A DNA stretch of 64,000 bases from the NCBI RefSeq assembly GCF_001507595.1, contig NZ_LQBQ01000012.1, positions 434,001 to 498,000 of the forward strand, in the 5' to 3' direction. The position numbers were made by a program, and so were the translations under genes. Origin of the DNA: Ruegeria marisrubri (GTDB lineage: Bacteria; Pseudomonadota; Alphaproteobacteria; Rhodobacterales; Rhodobacteraceae). The notes beneath the pieces are model-generated. The model was not told where the DNA came from. It saw nothing but the letters and a program-made list of their open reading frames with translations, and ran no database searches. Below, piece by piece: positions 54,574 to 63,905 of this stretch (its first letter is position 1; every line of letters begins with the position of its first letter).

Positions 54574-55104
54574 ATGAAACCGGTTTCGGATGTGCGCGGC
54601 GTCGGAAAGGCGCTTGGCGAGGCACTGGTTGCCAAGGGCTACAAGACGGCGGGTGATCTGGCCAGGGCCTCAGCCGAGCAGCTGATGCAGGTGCCCCGCA
54701 TCGGGGCGGCGCGTGCGCCCTTGCTGATCGCGGCCGCGAAAGAGCTGGCTTTGCCAAGCCCGACGGCCGCTCCCAAGGCCAAGGCGGTGCGGCGCAAACC
54801 GGCTGTCGCCCAAGCCCCGGTAGAGGCGGCTCCCGAAACTCCAGAGGACAGCAAGGCCAGCGCCGGGCAACAGGCCAAGAAAGAAGCCGCGGCCCGGAAA
54901 AAGGCCAAGGCAAAGGCCAAGGCCGAAAAGGCGGCCCGCAAGAAAGAGGAAATGGAGGCCAAGTTCAAGAAGGCCAAGGAAAAGGTCAAATCCAAGTCCA
55001 AGAAGTCCAAGAAGAAAGACAAGAAAGAGGACAAGGACAAGGACAAGAAGAAAGAGAAGAAGTCCAAGAAGGACAAGAAGGACAAGAAAAAGGCGAAGAA
55101 GTAA
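54574..55104 (+). CDS. Helix-hairpin-helix protein with histone-H1-like lysine tail
   Basis: 176 residues. Residues ~1-55 contain a HhH-type DNA-binding unit (DVRGVGKALGEALVAKGYKTAGDLARASAEQLMQVPRIGAARAPLL). After a Pro/Ala linker, the last ~75 residues are almost only K, A, D, E, S and R (AKAKAKAEKAARKKEE, KSKSKKSKKKDKK). The tail resembles bacterial histone H1-like proteins that bind DNA nonspecifically. The codon pattern keeps a steady reading frame with a terminator after the stop, so it looks like a real gene. Start ATG 54574. Confidence 0.78.
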   Translation: MKPVSDVRGVGKALGEALVAKGYKTAGDLARASAEQLMQVPRIGAARAPLLIAAAKELALPSPTAAPKAKAVRRKPAVAQAPVEAAPETPEDSKASAGQQAKKEAAARKKAKAKAKAEKAARKKEEMEAKFKKAKEKVKSKSKKSKKKDKKEDKDKDKKKEKKSKKDKKDKKKAKK

Positions 55105-55130
55105 GCCTCCTTCGCCCGTGTCCTGCACCA

Positions 55131-55160
55131 GCCGGCGCCGGGGTCCCGGCCGCCGGTTTT
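55131..55160. terminator. Intrinsic terminator between the HhH gene and serS
   Basis: CCGGCGCCGGG-GT-CCCGGCCGCCGG-type stem with a small internal mismatch, followed by TTTTC on the plus strand, just before the convergent serS stop at 55162. Confidence 0.7.
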
Positions 55161-55161
55161 C

Positions 55162-56454
55162 TTATGCCAGCGTGCCGTCCAGCTGCAGGGTCAGCTTGCC
55201 ACCCAGATAGGGCGACAGGGCCTCGGGCAGGGTGACGGTGCCGTCCTCGTTCTGGCCGTTTTCCAGAACGGCGATCAGGCAGCGCCCCACGGCCAGCCCC
55301 GAGCCGTTCAGCGTGTGCAGGTATTCCGGCTTGCCGCCGCCCTCGGGGCGGAAACGCGCGTTCATCCGGCGGGCCTGGAAATCGCCGCAGGTCGAGACCG
55401 AGCTGATTTCGCGATAGGTGTTCTGCCCCGGCAGCCAGGCCTCGATGTCATAGGTGCGGCGCGCGCCGAAGCCCATGTCGCCGGTACACAGGATCACGGT
55501 GCGATAGGGCACGCCCAGCTTTTCCAAGATGCCCTCGGCGCAGCGCAGCATGCGCTTTTGTTCCTCGTCCGACTTGTCGGGATGCGTGACCGAGACCATC
55601 TCGACCTTCTCGAACTGGTGCTGGCGCAGCATCCCGCGCGTGTCCTTGCCCGCCGATCCGGCCTCGGACCGGAAGCACAGCGAATGCGCGGTGTAGCGGC
55701 GCGGCAGATAGCTTTCCTCGACGATGGTGTCATTGACGATATTGGTCAGCGAAACTTCGGAGGTCGGGATCAGCCACCACCCTTCGCGGGTCTGATAGCT
55801 GTCCTCGCCGAACTTGGGCAGCTGCCCGGTGCCGAACATCATCTCGGACAGCACCAGAACCGGGCCGTTGACCTCGGTCAGGCCGTTTTCCTCGGTATGG
55901 GTGTCCAGCATGAACTGGGCCAGCGCGCGGTGGATCTTGGCCACGCCACCCGACAGCAGCACGAAGCGCGAGCCCGACAGCTTGGCCGCGGTTTCGAAAT
56001 CCATACCGTTTTTCACGGCCTCGATCTCGAAATGCTCCTTGGGGGCAAAGCCGAACGCGCGCGGCGTGCCCCAGCGGCTGACCTCGACATTGTCATTCTC
56101 GTCCGCGCCCTCCGGCACGTCCTCGGCGGGCAGGTTGGGGATGCGCGACAGCTTGTCGGACAGCATGGCGTCCAGATCCTTGGCCTCGTTCTGCATCCGC
56201 GCGATCTCGGCCTTTTTCTCGGCCACCAGCGCGCGCAGGCGCTGGAACTCGGCCTCGTCACCGCGCGCCTTGGCGGCGCCCACCTCTTTGCTGGCCTTGT
56301 TCTGTTCGGCCTGCGCCGTTTCGGCCGCCAGGATCTTGGCCCGGCGGGCTTCGTCCAGCCGCAGCAGATCGGACGACACCGGCGCCTCGCCCCGGCGAGC
56401 GAGCGCGGCGTCGAAGGCAGCAGGGTTTTCGCGAATGGCGCGGATGTCATGCAT
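55162..56454 (-). CDS. serS: Seryl-tRNA synthetase
   Basis: 430 residues. N-terminal coiled-coil arm (about residues 30-100: [35 protein letters not shown]), then class II core with motif 2 [27 protein letters not shown] and motif 3 [18 protein letters not shown]. Charges tRNA-Ser with serine. The ATG at 56454 ([15 protein letters not shown]) follows AAGGAT. Downstream of the MscS-type gene on the same strand. Confidence 0.97.
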   Translation of the reverse strand: MHDIRAIRENPAAFDAALARRGEAPVSSDLLRLDEARRAKILAAETAQAEQNKASKEVGAAKARGDEAEFQRLRALVAEKKAEIARMQNEAKDLDAMLSDKLSRIPNLPAEDVPEGADENDNVEVSRWGTPRAFGFAPKEHFEIEAVKNGMDFETAAKLSGSRFVLLSGGVAKIHRALAQFMLDTHTEENGLTEVNGPVLVLSEMMFGTGQLPKFGEDSYQTREGWWLIPTSEVSLTNIVNDTIVEESYLPRRYTAHSLCFRSEAGSAGKDTRGMLRQHQFEKVEMVSVTHPDKSDEEQKRMLRCAEGILEKLGVPYRTVILCTGDMGFGARRTYDIEAWLPGQNTYREISSVSTCGDFQARRMNARFRPEGGGKPEYLHTLNGSGLAVGRCLIAVLENGQNEDGTVTLPEALSPYLGGKLTLQLDGTLA

Positions 56455-56532
56455 GGTTCAGATCCTTGGCAAATGAATCACTCCGCCCGCTTATGCACCA
56501 TCTGGCGCGCAGGGTGTAGCACCCGAATTGCC

Positions 56533-58194
56533 TTAGCTGTCGGTGTCTTCGCGCGCGTCATGGGCCAGATGGCCATCCCATGGCACCGCGGGAATCTTGG
56601 GTTCGGGCGGATCGGCCATGTAGGACGGGGTCATGATCTGCACGCCGTTTTCGTTGAACACGGCCACGATGTTGCGGTGCAGATCCGAGCGTATCCTGGG
56701 GATCGAATTGCCGCGGGTGGTATAGGCGTTGATCTGGTAGTTGATGGCATAGTCGGCCAGCGCGGTCCACAAAACGAACGGGGCCGGGCGGGCCTTGAGC
56801 CCCTTGGTGCGCCGCGCCGCCTCGATCAGCATCGCCTCGACCTTTTCGGGCGGCTCCTCATAGCCGATCCCGACCGTGGTGTGCACCAGAAGGCCGTTGC
56901 CGTCGGTCGGTTTCGAGAAATTGATCACGTCCGAGTTCATCAGTTGCGCGTTCGGGATCGAGATCAACTCGTTCTTGATGGATTTCAGGTGGGTTTCCAT
57001 CAGCTTGATCTGCACCACGTCACCGATATGTTCCCCGATCTGGATCCGGTCCCCGACCGAGGTCGAACGGCGGTATATCACGAACAGCCCGGCCAGCATG
57101 TTGCTGACTACCGAATTTGCGCCCAGCGACAGCATGGCGCCGACCAGGATCGTAAGTCCTTGAAATGCGGCTGAATCCGAACCCGGGATGTAGGGGACAG
57201 CAAATACCAACGCTATCAGGATCACGATGACTCTGGCGATGTTGAAGGTCGGGTTGACCCAGTGTTTCTCGAAATCCCCTATGTCGAAGGTGCCGGCTTC
57301 GACCGCGTCAAAGAAAACACGCAACCCCTTGATGACATAGAATGCCACCCACGAGATCAACGCGAGCATGATCAGGTTGGGGATATAGCTGATGATACCC
57401 TTGAAAATCAGAAGGACGGGTTCGGTCAAATAGGTCAGAAGCAGCTGCGCCAGATAACGGGACTCGGCAAAGGCCAGCAGAACGAAGGACAGGTAGTAGT
57501 AGAACCCGAGGAAGAAGATGACGAGGAGAACAAAGTTCAGGCCATATCGGATCAGGGCGGCAATGGCCTCGGCTTGCACGCTTTTGGCGGTGGCCTCTTC
57601 GACGTCCTTCAAATAGCGCCGAACAAAGACCAAGGTGCGCCGCCTGATGCGGCGGTGAAGCCATAGTATGATGACAACGAAAGCGACAAATCCCAAGGTC
57701 CACGCAGCGGCCTCGATGGCGCCGGAAACTCGGGCCTCTTCGGTTCTGTTCGCGCGATAGGCGACGATGGCTTCGCGGATGGCGTCCCCGTGCAGCAGGC
57801 TGAGAACCGCCAGGTCCATCTGCTCGAGTTCGGCGTCGGCGTCCGTGACGATGGTCACCAACACGCCGTCCGCAAGGATGCGCGTTCCAAGCTCCGATTC
57901 CTCAAACGTGATTTCGACATCTTTTGCGTCCGAGGATTCGGCGACCTCGATGATCGCGTTCTGAATACTTTCGGCGCGTTCCGGAGCAGGTAGCGCGCTG
58001 GAACCGCGGATGTGAAACAGCGTGTCCCCGTCCACGATGACCGGAGCCTTGAAGGTTTCGCTCAAGGCTTCTTCAGTTTCGGGCGCCTCGCCGCTCGTCT
58101 CCTGCGCCTGGGCAGGCGCGGAAACTGCCCATGCCAAGGCAGTGACAGACAAAAAAAGAACCAATAGATGGAATGGTTTGAAGAAATGCCGCAT
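56533..58194 (-). CDS. Mechanosensitive ion channel (MscS family) with periplasmic N-domain
   Basis: 553 residues. Signal peptide ending SAPAQA|QETSG, a ~130-residue periplasmic domain, several membrane helices (about 150-300) and the MscS core: GLTILVGAMLSLGANSVVSNMLAGLFVIYRRS with the pore-lining glycine/alanine helix, VGDRIQIGEHIGDVVQIKLMETHLK (beta domain) and LVHTTVGIGYEEPPEKVEAMLIEAA. It releases solutes on osmotic downshock. Downstream tail is short. Start ATG 58194. Confidence 0.92.
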   Translation of the reverse strand: MRHFFKPFHLLVLFLSVTALAWAVSAPAQAQETSGEAPETEEALSETFKAPVIVDGDTLFHIRGSSALPAPERAESIQNAIIEVAESSDAKDVEITFEESELGTRILADGVLVTIVTDADAELEQMDLAVLSLLHGDAIREAIVAYRANRTEEARVSGAIEAAAWTLGFVAFVVIILWLHRRIRRRTLVFVRRYLKDVEEATAKSVQAEAIAALIRYGLNFVLLVIFFLGFYYYLSFVLLAFAESRYLAQLLLTYLTEPVLLIFKGIISYIPNLIMLALISWVAFYVIKGLRVFFDAVEAGTFDIGDFEKHWVNPTFNIARVIVILIALVFAVPYIPGSDSAAFQGLTILVGAMLSLGANSVVSNMLAGLFVIYRRSTSVGDRIQIGEHIGDVVQIKLMETHLKSIKNELISIPNAQLMNSDVINFSKPTDGNGLLVHTTVGIGYEEPPEKVEAMLIEAARRTKGLKARPAPFVLWTALADYAINYQINAYTTRGNSIPRIRSDLHRNIVAVFNENGVQIMTPSYMADPPEPKIPAVPWDGHLAHDAREDTDS

Positions 58195-58315
58195 CCGTTC
58201 CCCCTTGAATTGACTATATCCAAGTCGAGCGGCCTTCCTAGGTCATATCTGCAACGCATCGCATCATCTTGGCCTTTCGTGACACCTTTGTCCCGAGGTG
58301 AGTGCAGGCCTTCGC

Positions 58316-58344
58316 TTGCAAAGGATCATTTCAAGGCATAGTTT
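58316..58344 (+). promoter_or_regulatory. Candidate sigma70 promoter of yajC-secDF
   Basis: TTGCAA (58316-58321), 17-bp spacer and TAGTTT (58339-58344), about 55 bp before the yajC start. Confidence 0.4.
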
Positions 58345-58400
58345 CCCGGCAAATTCGCGGCGATACGTCCGCGTTCCCAAGAAATAAAAAGGAATATCCC

Positions 58401-58685
58401 ATGGAAGGTGGCGCAATCGCCCAGTTTCTCCCGCTGATCCTGATCTTTGCGATCATGTATTTCCTTCTGATCCGCCCGCAGCAGAAGAAGATGAAAGAGC
58501 ATCAGGCCATGGTCGAGGCACTGCGCCGGGGCGATCAGGTCGTCACCCAGGGCGGTCTCATCGGCAAGGTCGCCAAGGTCAAGGAAGACGGTGAACTCGA
58601 GGTCGAGATCGCCGAGGGCGTCAAGGTTCGCGTGGTCAAGTCGACCATCGCCCAGGTTCTGAACAAGACCGAACCGGCGAAGTGA
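58401..58685 (+). CDS. yajC: Sec translocase accessory subunit YajC
   Basis: 94 residues: one membrane helix (FLPLILIFAIMYFLLIRPQQKKMKEHQ) followed by a soluble beta domain (GDQVVTQGGLIGKVAKVKEDGELEVEIAEGVKVRVVKSTI). YajC accompanies SecDF in preprotein export. ATG at 58401 is preceded by AAAAGGAAT; the in-frame start at 58302 adds no family-like sequence. Confidence 0.95.
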   Translation: MEGGAIAQFLPLILIFAIMYFLLIRPQQKKMKEHQAMVEALRRGDQVVTQGGLIGKVAKVKEDGELEVEIAEGVKVRVVKSTIAQVLNKTEPAK

Positions 58686-58718
58686 TTTCGTCGCATAAAT
58701 CCTTGAAAAGGCAGGGTA

Positions 58719-60380
58719 ATGCTGCAAATTGACACCTGGAAGCGGGTTCTGATCTGGTTGGTCTGCGTGGCTGGCTTGCTGATGGCCCTGCCAAACGCGT
58801 TCTACACCCGCGTCGAACAATCCAACGATGCCGAGGCCGCGATCGAGCTGGGCAATGACACCCCCGAGATGCAGGCGCTGGCCGCCCAATGGCCCAGTTG
58901 GATGCCTTCCTCGCTGGTCAACCTGGGCCTGGACCTGAGAGGTGGCGCGCATCTGCTCGCCGAGGTTCAGGTCGAAGACGTCTACGAATCCCGGATGGAG
59001 GCGATGTGGCCGGAAATCCGCGACGCCCTGCGGGGCGAGCGCGCAACCGTCGGCACCATCCGCAGACAGCCTTCGGCACCCGACGAGATTCGCATCAAGA
59101 TCAGCCAACCCGAAGGCATGGCCCGTGCGCTCGAGGTCGTGCGCGGCCTGTCGCGTCCGATTCAGACCCTGACCGGTGCTGGCGCCTCGGATATCGAGGT
59201 TCGCGCCGAGGGCGACGAGATCATCGTGCAACTGTCCGAAGCCGAGAAACTGGCCTCCGACGACCGCACGGTCCGGCAGGCGCTGGAAATCGTGCGCCGG
59301 CGGATCGACGAGGTCGGCACGCGCGAGCCGACGATCCAGCGGCAGGGGGCCGACCGCATCCTGATCCAGGTGCCGGGTATCGGCAGCGCCTCGGAGCTGA
59401 AGGAAATCATCGGCACCACCGCGCAGCTGACCTTCAACCCGGTCGTGTCGCGCGGCACCGACCCGGATGCCCCTGTAGGCGTGGGCGAAAAGGTGATCCC
59501 CTCGCTGGACGAAGAGGGCGTCTATTACACCATCGAGGCCGCCCCGGTCGTGACCGGCGAGGAACTGGTGGACGCGCAGCCGTCCTTTGACCAGAACGGC
59601 CGCCCGGCGGTGAATTTCCGCTTCAACACCTCCGGCGCGCGCAAGTTCGGCGACTACACCCGTGACAACATTGGCGCCCCCTTCGCCATCGTTCTGGATG
59701 ACGAGGTGATCTCGGCCCCGGTGATCCAGAGCCACATTCCCGGCGGTTCGGGCATCATCACCGGGCGTTTCACCGTCGAGGAAAGCACCAACCTGGCCGT
59801 GCTGCTGCGCGCAGGCGCGCTGCCTGCGGGTCTGGAGTTCCTCGAAGAGCGCACCATCGGCCCGGAATTGGGCCAGGACAGCATCGACGCAGGCAAGGTG
59901 GCCACCATCGTCGCCTTCGTCGCCGTGCTGACCTTCATGGCGCTCAGCTATGGCCTGTTCGGGATCTTCGCCAACATCGCGCTGCTCATCAATGTGGGTC
60001 TCATCTTTGGCCTGCTGTCGATGATCGGAGCCACCCTGACGCTGCCGGGCATCGCCGGGATCGTGCTGACGGTCGGCATGGCGGTTGACGCCAATGTTCT
60101 GATCTTCGAGCGCATCCGCGAGGAATTGAAAACCGCCAAGGGGCCGTCGCGGGCCATCGAGCTTGGCTATGAAAAGGCGCTTTCGGCCATCCTTGACGCC
60201 AACATCACGACCTTCATCACGGCCGTGATCCTGTTCGCGATGGGGTCGGGGCCGGTTCGCGGCTTTGCGATCACCCTGGGTCTGGGCCTCATCACCTCGG
60301 TCTTTACCGCGATCTTCGTGACGCGGCTGATGATCGTGATGTGGTTCGAACGCCGCCGCCCGAAAACGATCGAGGTTTGA
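58719..60380 (+). CDS. secD: Protein translocase subunit SecD
   Basis: 553 residues. First helix (VLIWLVCVAGLLMALPNAF), a large periplasmic P1 domain with NLGLDLRGGAHLLAEV and EVGTREPTIQRQGADRILIQVPGI, and a C-terminal set of five helices with conserved DAGKVATIVAFVAVLTFM and VGMAVDANVLIFERIREEL. Works with SecF to use the proton gradient in late steps of export. Followed by secF after one base. Confidence 0.97.
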   Translation: MLQIDTWKRVLIWLVCVAGLLMALPNAFYTRVEQSNDAEAAIELGNDTPEMQALAAQWPSWMPSSLVNLGLDLRGGAHLLAEVQVEDVYESRMEAMWPEIRDALRGERATVGTIRRQPSAPDEIRIKISQPEGMARALEVVRGLSRPIQTLTGAGASDIEVRAEGDEIIVQLSEAEKLASDDRTVRQALEIVRRRIDEVGTREPTIQRQGADRILIQVPGIGSASELKEIIGTTAQLTFNPVVSRGTDPDAPVGVGEKVIPSLDEEGVYYTIEAAPVVTGEELVDAQPSFDQNGRPAVNFRFNTSGARKFGDYTRDNIGAPFAIVLDDEVISAPVIQSHIPGGSGIITGRFTVEESTNLAVLLRAGALPAGLEFLEERTIGPELGQDSIDAGKVATIVAFVAVLTFMALSYGLFGIFANIALLINVGLIFGLLSMIGATLTLPGIAGIVLTVGMAVDANVLIFERIREELKTAKGPSRAIELGYEKALSAILDANITTFITAVILFAMGSGPVRGFAITLGLGLITSVFTAIFVTRLMIVMWFERRRPKTIEV

Positions 60381-60381
60381 C

Positions 60382-61350
60382 ATGCGATTGAAACTTATTC
60401 CACAGGAAACCTCTTTCGATTTCTTCAGCCGGTGGAAGATCTGGCTGGGTATCTCGGGTCTGATGATGGTGGTGGCCTTCACCTCGTTCCTGCTGCAGGG
60501 CCTGAATTTCGGCATCGATTTCCGGGGCGGCACCACGATCCGCACCGAAAGCGCACAGGCGATCGACGTGGGCGCTTACCGTGACGCGATCGCGCCTCTG
60601 GATCTGGGTGATGTGACCATCACCGAGATCTTCGACCCGACCTTTGGCCCGGATGAAAACGTGGCCATGATCCGCATTCAGGCACAGGAAGACGCCGAGG
60701 CGGTGACCGCGGACGTCATTGACAACGTGCATGACGCGCTGCGCGGCGTCGATCCGGATATCAAGATTGTCTCGGTGGAATCGGTCGGCCCGAAAGTGTC
60801 GGGTGAGTTGATCCAGACCGCCGTGATTGCAGTCGTTCTGGCGATATGTGCGGTGCTGGTCTATATCTGGCTGCGCTTCGAGTGGCAGTTCGCGCTAGGC
60901 GCCGTGGCTGCGCTGGTACATGACGTGATTTTGACCATCGGGATCTTCTCCGAGCTTCAGATTCGCTTCGACCTGGCGATCATCGCGGCCCTTCTGACCA
61001 TCGTCGGCTATTCGCTGAACGATACCGTGGTCGTGTTCGACCGGGTGCGCGAGAACCTGCGGAAATACAAGAAGAAGGACCTGAAAGAGGTTCTGAACAT
61101 CTCGATCAATGAAACCCTCAGCCGCACGGTGATGACCTCGGTCACGACCCTGCTGGCGCTTGTTTCGCTCTATGTGCTGGGCGGCGACGTTATCCGCGGC
61201 TTCGTCTTCGCGATGATCTGGGGCGTGATCGTGGGAACCTATTCTTCGGTCTTCGTGGCCTCGACCATCCTGCTGTGGCTGGGGGTCAAGCGCGACTGGT
61301 CGAAACCTTCGAACACGGCGGGCAACCAGTTCGCCAACATCGATGCCTGA
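60382..61350 (+). CDS. secF: Protein translocase subunit SecF
   Basis: 322 residues. GLNFGIDFRGGTTI after TM1, GPKVSGELIQTAVIAVVLAICAVLVYIWLRFE, and the conserved SLNDTVVVFDRVRENLRKYKKKDLKEVLNISINETLSRTVMTSVTTLLALVSLYVLGGDVIRGFVFAMIWGVIVGTYSSVFVA. The stop overlaps the start of the next gene by 8 bp. Confidence 0.97.
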   Translation: MRLKLIPQETSFDFFSRWKIWLGISGLMMVVAFTSFLLQGLNFGIDFRGGTTIRTESAQAIDVGAYRDAIAPLDLGDVTITEIFDPTFGPDENVAMIRIQAQEDAEAVTADVIDNVHDALRGVDPDIKIVSVESVGPKVSGELIQTAVIAVVLAICAVLVYIWLRFEWQFALGAVAALVHDVILTIGIFSELQIRFDLAIIAALLTIVGYSLNDTVVVFDRVRENLRKYKKKDLKEVLNISINETLSRTVMTSVTTLLALVSLYVLGGDVIRGFVFAMIWGVIVGTYSSVFVASTILLWLGVKRDWSKPSNTAGNQFANIDA

Positions 61351-62095
61351 CGCCCTGCTGCAGGCCCTGGCGACGCCGGGCCTTGGCTGGATGATGTTCA
61401 CGATCGGAGCCGCGGGCCTTGTCCGCGGCTTCACCGGTTTCGGCACCGCGATGATCTTCGTCCCCGTCGGCAGCCAGTTTCTGCCGATCCCGGACGTTGT
61501 TTTCCTCATGGCGGCGACCGGCATCTTTTCGACCGCGGCGCTGGCCCCGCAGGCCTGGCGCCAATGCGACAAGGCAGAGGTCTCGACCCTCGCGCTGGCG
61601 GCGGCCCTGACGGTGCCGGTCGGCCTGTGGGTAATGTCTCAGCTCGAGGCCGTCACATTGCGCTGGATCGCCAGCGGCGTCATCGGCCTGACCCTGACTG
61701 CGGTGATCACAGGCTGGCGCTGGCATGGGCGGCTCGGGCTGCGGGGGCGGCTGGCCATCGGAGGCAGCGCGGGCACGATCGGCGGCATGACCGGGCTGAC
61801 CGGGCCGGTGGTGATCGTGTTCTACCTGGCCAATGCGCGCGACGTGCGCACGGTGCGGGCCAACACCATCATCTTTCTGGCGATGCTCGACATCGTGATC
61901 GTGGCCAATATCCTGCTGGGCGGGTTGGCTGGCCCCTCGACGCTGTGGCTGGTGGTCCTGCTCTCGATCCCCTATCTTGTCACCACACTGGTCGGCAAGG
62001 CGCTGTTCGATCCGTCGCTGGAAAGGCTCTACCGGATCGCCTCTTACGCGGTGATTGCCACGGCCGTGATCTCGGGCCTGCCGATACTGGAGTGA
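61343..62095 (+). CDS. TauE/SafE-family permease (second in window)
   Basis: 250 residues with about eight helices and the AAGLVRGFTGFGTAMIFVPVGSQFLP and GGSAGTIGGMTGLTGPVVIVFYLA motifs of TauE/SafE. The start lies within the end of secF, so it is likely translated from the secDF transcript, but a functional link to secretion is not evident. Substrate unknown. Confidence 0.88.
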   Translation: MPDALLQALATPGLGWMMFTIGAAGLVRGFTGFGTAMIFVPVGSQFLPIPDVVFLMAATGIFSTAALAPQAWRQCDKAEVSTLALAAALTVPVGLWVMSQLEAVTLRWIASGVIGLTLTAVITGWRWHGRLGLRGRLAIGGSAGTIGGMTGLTGPVVIVFYLANARDVRTVRANTIIFLAMLDIVIVANILLGGLAGPSTLWLVVLLSIPYLVTTLVGKALFDPSLERLYRIASYAVIATAVISGLPILE

Positions 62096-62107
62096 AGGAA
62101 AGCCGAT

Positions 62108-62461
62108 ATGCGCCTCAATGAAATGACATTCTCCGATGCACAGCCGGTTGACGGCTACGGCCCAGGTTTCTTCCGCATCGGCGGCGAAATCCATCAAGGA
62201 GCGGTCCTGACCGGCACTTTCGGGACACGGCCCTGGGGCGGATACGAGGACTCGGCACCGCTTCTGGAACTGGCTCTCGACATTGACGTGCTCTTCATCG
62301 GAACCGGCAAGGACATGGCGCACATCCCTGCAGACCTTCGATCGGCACTCGAAGGTGCCGGCTTGGGTGTCGAGATCATGAACTCTCCCGCAGCCTGCCG
62401 CACCTACAACGTGCTGCTCTCCGAGGGCCGCCGCATCGCGCTGGCCCTCCTCCCGGTCTGA
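62108..62461 (+). CDS. Mth938-like (NDUFAF3-related) domain protein
   Basis: 117 residues of the Mth938/COG3737 fold: MRLNEMTFSDAQPVDGYGPGFFRIGGEIHQGAVL, LLELALDIDVLFIGTGKDMAHIP and EIMNSPAACRTYNVLLSEGRRIALALLPV. The eukaryotic relative NDUFAF3 helps complex I assembly; the bacterial role is unknown. AAGGAAA precedes the ATG. Confidence 0.88.
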   Translation: MRLNEMTFSDAQPVDGYGPGFFRIGGEIHQGAVLTGTFGTRPWGGYEDSAPLLELALDIDVLFIGTGKDMAHIPADLRSALEGAGLGVEIMNSPAACRTYNVLLSEGRRIALALLPV

Positions 62462-62467
62462 CGCATC

Positions 62468-62519
62468 CCTTCATCTGGCTGCAAATATCCCGGGGAGTGT
62501 GAGGGGCTGGCCCCTCACT
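62468..62519 (-). repeat. Intergenic hairpin repeat, copy 2
   Basis: Read on the minus strand: GAGGGGCCAGCCCCTC hairpin, then ACTCCCCGGGATATTTGCA and GATGAAGG. This matches the element at 36395-36457 in order and in the CTCCCC-GGAnTATTT and GATGAAG blocks, but inverted. It lies between the Mth938-like gene and ccmA. Confidence 0.7.
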
Positions 62520-62592
62520 CTTGTGCTCTCCACCGACGCCCTGCGGCAAATCCGGCCTTTTTCCCCTTGCAGCAATCAGATAAGCGGGTCTC

Positions 62593-63207
62593 ATGACACT
62601 GACCGTTACCAACCTCGCCATCACCCGCGGCGGCGTGCCCGTGCTCGAGGGGATCAACTTTGCGCTCGAGCCTGGGAAAGCCCTGATCCTGCGCGGCCCG
62701 AACGGAATCGGCAAGACGACGCTTCTGCGCACGCTGGCGGGGCTGCAGCCGCCGCTGGCCGGCGTGATCGACGGGGCCGAGGATACGGTGGCCTATGCGG
62801 GCCATTCCGACGGGCTGAAACCGACCCTGACCGTGGTCGAGAACCTGCGGTTCTGGGCCTCGGTGTTCGGCGCTGCGGACATCCAGAGCGCTCTGGACGC
62901 CTATGGCCTGAACGAACTGGCCGATCGGCAGGCCGGGAACCTTTCGGCGGGCCAGAAACGGCGGCTGGGCCTGTCGCGGCTGCTCGTCACGGGGCGGCCG
63001 ATCTGGATGCTGGACGAACCGACGGTATCGCTCGACCGCAACGCGGTAGCCATGTTCGCCGATGCGGTGCGCGGGCATCTGGGGCAGGGCGGGTCGGCCC
63101 TGATCGCCACCCATATCGACCTTGGCCTGGACGGAGAGGTTCTGGACGTGGGCCCCTACAAGGCCAAGCCGAAACCCATCGACGATTTTGACGGAGGCTT
63201 CCTGTGA
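62593..63207 (+). CDS. ccmA: Heme exporter ATP-binding protein CcmA
   Basis: 204 residues. Walker [13 protein letters not shown], signature [16 protein letters not shown], Walker [17 protein letters not shown] and [11 protein letters not shown]. With CcmB and CcmC it releases holo-CcmE during cytochrome c maturation. Overlaps ccmB by 4 bp (GTGA). Confidence 0.95.
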   Translation: MTLTVTNLAITRGGVPVLEGINFALEPGKALILRGPNGIGKTTLLRTLAGLQPPLAGVIDGAEDTVAYAGHSDGLKPTLTVVENLRFWASVFGAADIQSALDAYGLNELADRQAGNLSAGQKRRLGLSRLLVTGRPIWMLDEPTVSLDRNAVAMFADAVRGHLGQGGSALIATHIDLGLDGEVLDVGPYKAKPKPIDDFDGGFL

Positions 63208-63860
63208 TCGCCCTGCTCAAGCGCGACCTGACCCTGGCCTTCCGCGCGGGCGGAGGCTTTGGTCTGGGGCTTGCATTTTTCCTGATCGTCACGGTGCTGG
63301 TGCCGTTCTCGGTCGGGCCGCAATCCTCGCTGCTGTCCACCATTGCCCCAGGCGTGTTGTGGCTGGGGGCGCTGCTGGCCTGCCTGCTGTCGCTCGACCG
63401 ACTGCTGGCGCTGGATTGGGAGGACGGCTCGCTCGACCTGCTCGCCACCGCTCCGCTGCCGCTGGAATCGGTGGTGACGATCAAGGCGCTGGCGCACTGG
63501 ATCACCACCGGCCTGCCGCTGGTGCTGGCCGCGCCCGTGTTGGGCGTGCTGCTGAATCTGCCGGTGCCCGGGTTCTTCTGGCTCGTCGTGTCGCTGGCGC
63601 TCGGCACCCCGGCGCTAAGCGTCATCGGCACCTTCGGCGCGGCCCTGACCGTGGGGCTCAAGCGGGGCGGGCTGCTGCTGTCGCTTTTGGTTCTGCCGCT
63701 CTACGTGCCCACGCTGATCTTCGGCGCCGAGGTGGCCCGTCGCGGCGCGACAGGGATGGAGACCGCCACGCCTCTGCTGATGCTGGCCGGGATCACCGCC
63801 GCAACCATCGCCCTGCTGCCTTTTGCCAGCGCCGCGGTTCTCCGCGTCAATCTACGTTGA
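63204..63860 (+). CDS. ccmB: Heme exporter membrane protein CcmB
   Basis: 218 residues with six hydrophobic segments. [77 protein letters not shown] and [16 protein letters not shown] are typical. The start codon is GTG at 63204, inside the ccmA end. Confidence 0.95.
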   Translation: MIALLKRDLTLAFRAGGGFGLGLAFFLIVTVLVPFSVGPQSSLLSTIAPGVLWLGALLACLLSLDRLLALDWEDGSLDLLATAPLPLESVVTIKALAHWITTGLPLVLAAPVLGVLLNLPVPGFFWLVVSLALGTPALSVIGTFGAALTVGLKRGGLLLSLLVLPLYVPTLIFGAEVARRGATGMETATPLLMLAGITAATIALLPFASAAVLRVNLR

Positions 63861-63905
63861 CCAATGTCAATTGAGAACTGCCCCGAGTCGGACTAGATAA
63901 GCGCC

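Noticed and set aside
55000-55104. Lysine tail of the HhH protein as simple-repeat artefact or frameshift product
   Set aside because: The frame stays open to a normal stop followed by a terminator, and Lys codons are mostly AAG with GC-rich neighbours, as elsewhere in the genome.
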